64,000 nucleotides of DNA. It comes from Sporobacter sp963663605. GTDB taxonomy: Bacteria > Bacillota > Clostridia > Oscillospirales > Oscillospiraceae. The DNA lies in assembly GCA_963663605.2 (NCBI GenBank), contig CAXXVF010000002.1:1178001-1242000 (forward strand), in the 5' to 3' direction. Under the pieces are notes generated by a model. The model searched no databases, had not been told where the DNA came from, and saw nothing but the letters and a program-made list of their open reading frames with translations. Positions 60,047-64,000 of the stretch are shown here, in pieces. Each line of letters begins with the position of its first letter. Position 1 is the stretch's first letter. The position numbers and the translations under genes are program-made.

Positions 60047-60975
60047 AAAGCTCCCTCCAGATCCAAAATATCGTAATTCCAATGACCTTCCGATTTCCGG
60101 ATGAGGACGGCTTTTTCAAAAACCGCGCCGGCGAGAAGCGCCCGGTACAACGCGCGGCGCCTCAGATCCTCCAGGTCTTTGGCGTGCGCCGTTGCAATGA
60201 GCTTAACGCCGCAGTTGGACGCGCTCTCGATCGCGCGGATATCTTCGGGCGCGGTGATCTCGTCGAGCGCGATGACCTGCGGGTTCATAGCCCGCAGCAG
60301 CATCATGACGGCGGCGGCCTTCGGGCAGGCGTCGAGAATGTCCGTTTGTCGCCCGACGTCCAGCTGCGCCGTCCCGTCGTAAACAGCCGCCACTTCGCTG
60401 CGCTCGTCCGCCAGCGCCACGCGCAGGGCGGGCACGCCCAGCTCAGAGTCCCCCGAAGACACAATACGGATCAAATCGCGCAAAAGCGTCGTCTTGCCGT
60501 TTCCCGGCGGCGATACGATAAGCGTCGAAAACAGCGTCCCGCCGCTTATCAGTTCCCGAACGACCTCGCGGGATACGCCGACAACCTCCCGCGATATGCG
60601 AACGGCTGCCGACGTCAGATTCTTGAAGCCGACGACCTCCCCGTCCCGCGTGAGCGCCGTGCCGCCCAGCCCGATCCGGTAACCGCCCCGTACCGTTATG
60701 TAGCCCAGCCGGACGCTGTCGCGCGCGGCGTAGGCGGACGCGCCGGTGGCCATGTCCAAAACGGCGTCCAGATCGCGCTTCGTGATATTGTCGCCGCCGA
60801 GCGACACCTCGCCCGCCGGCAGCAGAAGCGACAGCGGGCGGCCGACACGCAGCCGGAATTCCTCCGCTTTTGCCCGGTCTTCGCGAATAACGGCGCGCGC
60901 GCGCTCCCGCAACTGCTGCGGCAGCAGCAAAACGGCGCCGTCAAAGCGCGCCACCTGTCCCGTCACATCTGTCAT
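60043..60975 (-). CDS. spoIIIAA: Stage III sporulation protein AA (ATPase)
   Basis: 310 aa secretion-type ATPase: Walker A VSPPGNGKTTLLRDLIR near 170, Walker B-like QVIALDEITAPED near 240, HAKDLEDLRRRALYRALL. Powers the SpoIIIA-Q channel in the mother cell. First gene of the operon; a sigma-E promoter is expected upstream but I could not fix one. Confidence 0.95.
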   Translation of the reverse strand: MTDVTGQVARFDGAVLLLPQQLRERARAVIREDRAKAEEFRLRVGRPLSLLLPAGEVSLGGDNITKRDLDAVLDMATGASAYAARDSVRLGYITVRGGYRIGLGGTALTRDGEVVGFKNLTSAAVRISREVVGVSREVVRELISGGTLFSTLIVSPPGNGKTTLLRDLIRIVSSGDSELGVPALRVALADERSEVAAVYDGTAQLDVGRQTDILDACPKAAAVMMLLRAMNPQVIALDEITAPEDIRAIESASNCGVKLIATAHAKDLEDLRRRALYRALLAGAVFEKAVLIRKSEGHWNYDILDLEGAL

Positions 60976-61083
60976 GCCGTATCACACATCCCGTCTTATG
61001 TTCTAAAACAGTGTATGGCGGCCTGTCCAAAAATATGACGCCGGCCGGACAAGCGCTTGGATTTGGACCGGTTGGCCTGCGAC

Positions 61084-61112
61084 AAAAAGCCGGAGCCTTG
61101 CGGCTCCGGTTT
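61084..61112 (-). terminator. Terminator of degV
   Basis: CCGGAGCC-TTGC-GGCTCCGG followed on the minus strand by CTTTTTG (and TTTCTTTC on plus). Confidence 0.82.
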
Positions 61113-61123
61113 CTTTCTTCATT

Positions 61124-61993
61124 TTATTTCTTTTCACCCATGTAGATGAGTCCGATCGCTCCCGGGCCGGAATGGGCCCCGATGCTCGGGCTGACATAAT
61201 TCATAATGATCTGCTTTTGGGGAAGCAGCTCGCGCACACGCCCCTCTAAAAATACGGCGTCGTCATACGCATCTCCATGGACGATACAGATCGGATCATC
61301 CGTATCCTTATATTTCCCGATACTGTCCATCATCTCATCACACAGGGTATTTAGGGATTTCCTGCGCCCCCTTACGGATTTGAGCGCAACAAGCTGGCCT
61401 TCCGGATTCACATACAGGATAGGCTTTATGCTTATCATCGATCCGACAATCGCGGTGGTTTTGGAGATTCGACCGCCGCGGTGAAGATGGAACAGATTGT
61501 CTACCGTAAATTGCACACAAAATTCCGATTTATGCGCCTCGAGCCACTGCGCGACTTCGTCAATCGATTTACCGGCCTGCCGCATCTCGGCTGCTTTTAA
61601 TACAAAAAGGCCCTCCCCCAAAGATACGTTCAGCGTATCCAGAACGATAATTTTAGCTTCAGGATTATCTTCACAGATCTCCTGCGCGCCCATGACCACG
61701 TTGCCGCAGCCGCCGCTTAAAACAGATGAGAAACTGATATGTAATATATCCTGTCCCTGATCTATGTATTTCCGGAACGTCTTCCGGATAACCTCAGGAT
61801 TGCTGGCGATCGTCGTCGGCATTAAGCCGTTTCTCATTTTATCATAGAATTCCTTTGGAGCCAGATTCACTTCATCGCCGTAGGTAACATCCTCCAAATA
61901 ATAATAATGCGGGATGATAGCGATACGGTATTTATCGATGAGACTTTCAGGCAGATCGCAGTTTGAATCCGCCGTTATCACAAATTCCTTCAT
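61124..61993 (-). CDS. DegV family fatty-acid-binding protein
   Basis: 289 aa: VITADSNCDLPESLIDKYRI at the N-terminus, ISFSSVLSGGCGNVVMG around 90-105 (lipid-head-binding loop), VDNLFHLHRGGRISK near 165, and SIGAHSGPGAIGLIY at the end. Binds a fatty acyl group, often feeding fatty-acid kinase. Single-gene transcript. Strand minus, upstream of the spoIIIA operon. Confidence 0.93.
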   Translation of the reverse strand: MKEFVITADSNCDLPESLIDKYRIAIIPHYYYLEDVTYGDEVNLAPKEFYDKMRNGLMPTTIASNPEVIRKTFRKYIDQGQDILHISFSSVLSGGCGNVVMGAQEICEDNPEAKIIVLDTLNVSLGEGLFVLKAAEMRQAGKSIDEVAQWLEAHKSEFCVQFTVDNLFHLHRGGRISKTTAIVGSMISIKPILYVNPEGQLVALKSVRGRRKSLNTLCDEMMDSIGKYKDTDDPICIVHGDAYDDAVFLEGRVRELLPQKQIIMNYVSPSIGAHSGPGAIGLIYMGEKK

Positions 61994-62074
61994 CCGCTTC
62001 CCCTCCGATTATTTGTTTATGATTTGATTTTACAGAATAATCATCAATTTAGCAATAACAAAACGGCCTATCTG

Positions 62075-63163
62075 TCATTTGACGTCAATGCTGTAGCCGC
62101 CGACCTGTACGGACGCCACCTCGTCCACAACAAGAATGTCGCGGAAATAAACGTCGAAGTGATACTCGAAGTACCATGTCTTATCAACAACGCCCTCTTG
62201 ATATTCATGGATCCCGATGCCCGGTCCGTTATTGGCCGGAAGACAGACGTCGCCGTTAATAAACGTCAGGCTCAGCGTTTTCCGGAATTCTTTGGAATCG
62301 AGGTAATCCGTCGTTTTCAACACGCCCCGCAGAGACAGCGGCGACAGCGTCACCGTGCCAATCGTCTCTTCGCCGTCCTTAATATCAAACGTGCGGCTGG
62401 CGGCATCATAATCGGCCGTCCAGCTGATGAGAAACGGCCCGTCCACTACGGTGGTTTCCGTTCCGTCCGGAAAGCTTTGTTCAAACGTATCAATCAGGGC
62501 GGTCAAAGGCTGGCCCGCCACGGGGATGACCGTTCTCACCGTCAGCTGCATCAGATATGTGATCGTGTTTGAATCCAGGTCGATGTTTTGAATATTGGAC
62601 GACAGCGAACCGTCCGTATATCGGTAAGCGTCCAAAAATTCCCGGGCCTGCTCATATGTCATGCCCGCTATATCCGTATAGGTCGTTTCGGCCGTGTAAA
62701 ACCACATATCGACAGGATGGATGGCATAATTATCGGCCCGGCCGTCGCCGTTTTGATCCACAAGCGCGCTCAGGTCGACCGATTTGGGAAATGTGACGTC
62801 CATGATGAAATACATTGATTTCCCGTCGCCGATGGTCTGGCGGATCTTTAGTGTCGTGTCGCCGCAGACCGAAGTGACGACTTCCGTCTGCACAGCCTCT
62901 TCCACCAGCGCCGCTTCCGTCTCGGTCGGCCGGAAAAGCCTGACGAAAATGGGGTCCCAATCGGCAAAGGCGGAGACGACGGCGGCAGCCGACGCCGTCA
63001 GTGCGACGGCGACGACCGCCGCGAGCAATACCGTACGGACGGCGGAGCGCGGGTGGTACGTCTTTTTCGGCACCGGACCGGCGTTCAGCACGCGCCGTTT
63101 CAGGCGTACCTCAAAGCCGTCGGCGGGCTTTAACTGTTGTATCAGAGTTTGATATCGGTTCAT
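62075..63163 (-). CDS. Anti-sigma factor-like protein (DUF4179-type)
   Basis: 362 aa: short cytoplasmic N-terminus, membrane helix near 45-68 (VLLAAVVAVALTASAAAVVSAF), then a large extracytoplasmic domain with immunoglobulin-like beta pattern, including a calcium-binding-like DQNGDGRADN loop near 143. Starts within the sigma gene's stop (TAATG), so translation is coupled. Inferred to control that sigma factor. Confidence 0.8.
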   Translation of the reverse strand: MNRYQTLIQQLKPADGFEVRLKRRVLNAGPVPKKTYHPRSAVRTVLLAAVVAVALTASAAAVVSAFADWDPIFVRLFRPTETEAALVEEAVQTEVVTSVCGDTTLKIRQTIGDGKSMYFIMDVTFPKSVDLSALVDQNGDGRADNYAIHPVDMWFYTAETTYTDIAGMTYEQAREFLDAYRYTDGSLSSNIQNIDLDSNTITYLMQLTVRTVIPVAGQPLTALIDTFEQSFPDGTETTVVDGPFLISWTADYDAASRTFDIKDGEETIGTVTLSPLSLRGVLKTTDYLDSKEFRKTLSLTFINGDVCLPANNGPGIGIHEYQEGVVDKTWYFEYHFDVYFRDILVVDEVASVQVGGYSIDVK

Positions 63164-63651
63164 TATTCATCCTCCAGCTCAACGCGCAGCATGTCGCGGC
63201 CGCGTTTAAGACGCATTTTAACAGCAGATACGGTCACGCCGAGCACACCGGCTATCTCCTTGACCGCGTACCCTTCATAATAATGCAGATGCAGGACGAC
63301 GCGGTATTTTTGAGGCAGGTTCATGACATCGCTCAGCAGCGCGCTTTGCTCCGGCAGGAATCCGACTTCCCCGGCCGCTTCAAGCGACAGCTCCTTCCGG
63401 CTTTTCTTCCGGAGCATATCCCGGCAGGTATGTACGGCCGCCTTATACATCCAATTCTTTTCATGCGCATCCGACTTGAATTCCGGCGCGCGGTACAGTC
63501 TTTTGATAAAGACGTCCTGCACCGCATCTTCCGCGTCCTGTCGATTCTTAAGCTCAACAAGGCATAAATAATACAGCTTCGCGCCGAACTGCGCGTATGT
63601 TCGCTCGAAGAGTTCTTCCCGGCCAGCCACTTCATCACCTCTGATAATCAA
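63163..63651 (-). CDS. RNA polymerase sigma factor, ECF type
   Basis: 162 aa: region 2 (FGAKLYYLCLVELKNRQDAEDAVQDVFIKRLY..WMYKAAVHTCRDMLRKKSRK) and region 4 (LPQKYRVVLHLHYYEGYAVKEIAGVLGVTVSAVKMRLKRGRDMLRVEL). GTG or ATG start region at 63651 not certain. Paired with the overlapping anti-sigma gene. Confidence 0.9.
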   Translation of the reverse strand: MIIRGDEVAGREELFERTYAQFGAKLYYLCLVELKNRQDAEDAVQDVFIKRLYRAPEFKSDAHEKNWMYKAAVHTCRDMLRKKSRKELSLEAAGEVGFLPEQSALLSDVMNLPQKYRVVLHLHYYEGYAVKEIAGVLGVTVSAVKMRLKRGRDMLRVELEDE

Positions 63652-63752
63652 TACGATCCGGATGTGAAAAAGGTCACATTTTTATTTTACTATAGCATAA
63701 AAGCCCGAACCCGGCGTTTTCAGGTAAAACGAGAGCGTTAATGCCATGAATA

Positions 63753-63766
63753 CCGGAACGTTCCGG
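63753..63766. promoter_or_regulatory. 14-bp perfect palindrome between divergent sigma genes
   Basis: CCGGAACGTTCCGG, in the 275-nt gap between the 63.2-kb and 63.9-kb sigma genes. Could be an operator for either; no protein assigned. Confidence 0.4.
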
Positions 63767-63926
63767 CCTTCTTCTGTGAGTTTTCTTATTATCTGCACGG
63801 ATGGTTTGACATCGGCGCAGTGTTATTTTACGATAATTGTAACGGCCCTACCGGGGGACTGTAAAAAATTTTTTATTTTTGTAACGAATCCGTTTGTTTA
63901 AGCACCTATATATAGGAGGTGATTGC

Positions 63927-64000
63927 GTGCAAGTAATTGAAAAACTGTACAATGAATATTTTCATACTGTATTCAAGTACTTGTTCTGCATGACAAGCGA
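63927..64000 (+). CDS. Sigma-like protein, N-terminal part only
   Basis: GTG start with AGGAGG 7 nt upstream, opening MQVIEKLYNEYFHTVFKYLFCMTS, the beginning of ECF sigma region 2 (Y..Y...V..YL). Cut off by the window's right edge. Confidence 0.7.
   Translation, partial: MQVIEKLYNEYFHTVFKYLFCMTS

Noticed and set aside
60082..61038. Plus-strand ORF of 318 aa
   Set aside because: Antisense to spoIIIAA, which has all ATPase motifs.

Overview
The window reads as chromosomal DNA of an anaerobic, endospore-forming Clostridia bacterium (Oscillospiraceae/Eubacteriales-like). The evidence is a spoIIIA engulfment operon, gerA-type germination genes, an alpha/beta SASP, a YtvI-like protein, a T-box-controlled tyrS, and the Firmicutes nusB-xseA-xseB-ispA-dxs-tlyA-nadK-argR-recN neighbourhood. 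No rRNA, complete tRNA or CRISPR array was seen.

Layout. 0-4.3 kb: GerA-type germination genes without a visible B subunit, then a heavily decayed atpA relic. 4.3-13.6 kb (minus strand): a manno-sugar cluster (GH130, sugar-nucleotide pyrophosphorylase-like, GT4, six-hairpin protein, ManA, HAD-IIB phosphatase with a G-tract frameshift). Small stress-type genes are mixed into it (dodecin, ferritin-like, Cys-rich, coiled-coil membrane protein, baeRF3). 13.6-20.6 kb: accessory DNA with a YtxH protein, two orphan Phd/YefM antitoxins, a PfkB-like/AAA+/degenerate RyR protein that seems to start at ATA, a VbhA antitoxin beside a collapsed Fic gene, and a 3' half of tRNA-Pro that looks like an attachment-site scar. 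20.8-34 kb: PrsW, a URO-D-like protein, YtvI, AEC transporter, an ECF sigma/anti-sigma pair, aminotransferase, SASP, T-box-tyrS, HAD phosphatase and a GNAT gene. 34.5-36.5 kb: an autoregulated GntR-ABC operon.

36.6-48.2 kb is the isoprenoid/DNA-repair neighbourhood. Between ispA and a 179-aa CorB-like membrane protein lies a gene-free 643-nt stretch. It has its own promoter and complementary 5' and 3' ends. Position, size and partner gene match the OLE RNA/OapA ribonucleoprotein locus; this is the most notable item in the window.

48.4-61 kb is the spoIIIA operon, but AA-AB (59.5-61.0 kb) is separated from AC-AH (49.0-52.7 kb) by about 6.9 kb carrying a decaying sugar ABC transporter/URO-D operon. 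That insert has frameshifts, two in-frame amber codons, and gene scraps at both edges. A second 290-nt block of palindromes separates AE from AF. 61-64 kb: DegV, a second ECF sigma/anti-sigma pair, and the start of a third sigma-like gene.

Regulatory structure is rich. The GNAT gene has a complete-looking attenuator: promoter, 28-codon leader peptide, antiterminator segment, terminator. Two genes have inverted repeats that can hide their Shine-Dalgarno sequences. A family of about 54-bp GC-rich palindromic repeats is scattered in intergenic gaps, including between the tyrS T-box and tyrS. All calls come from reading the sequence alone; no database search was possible.
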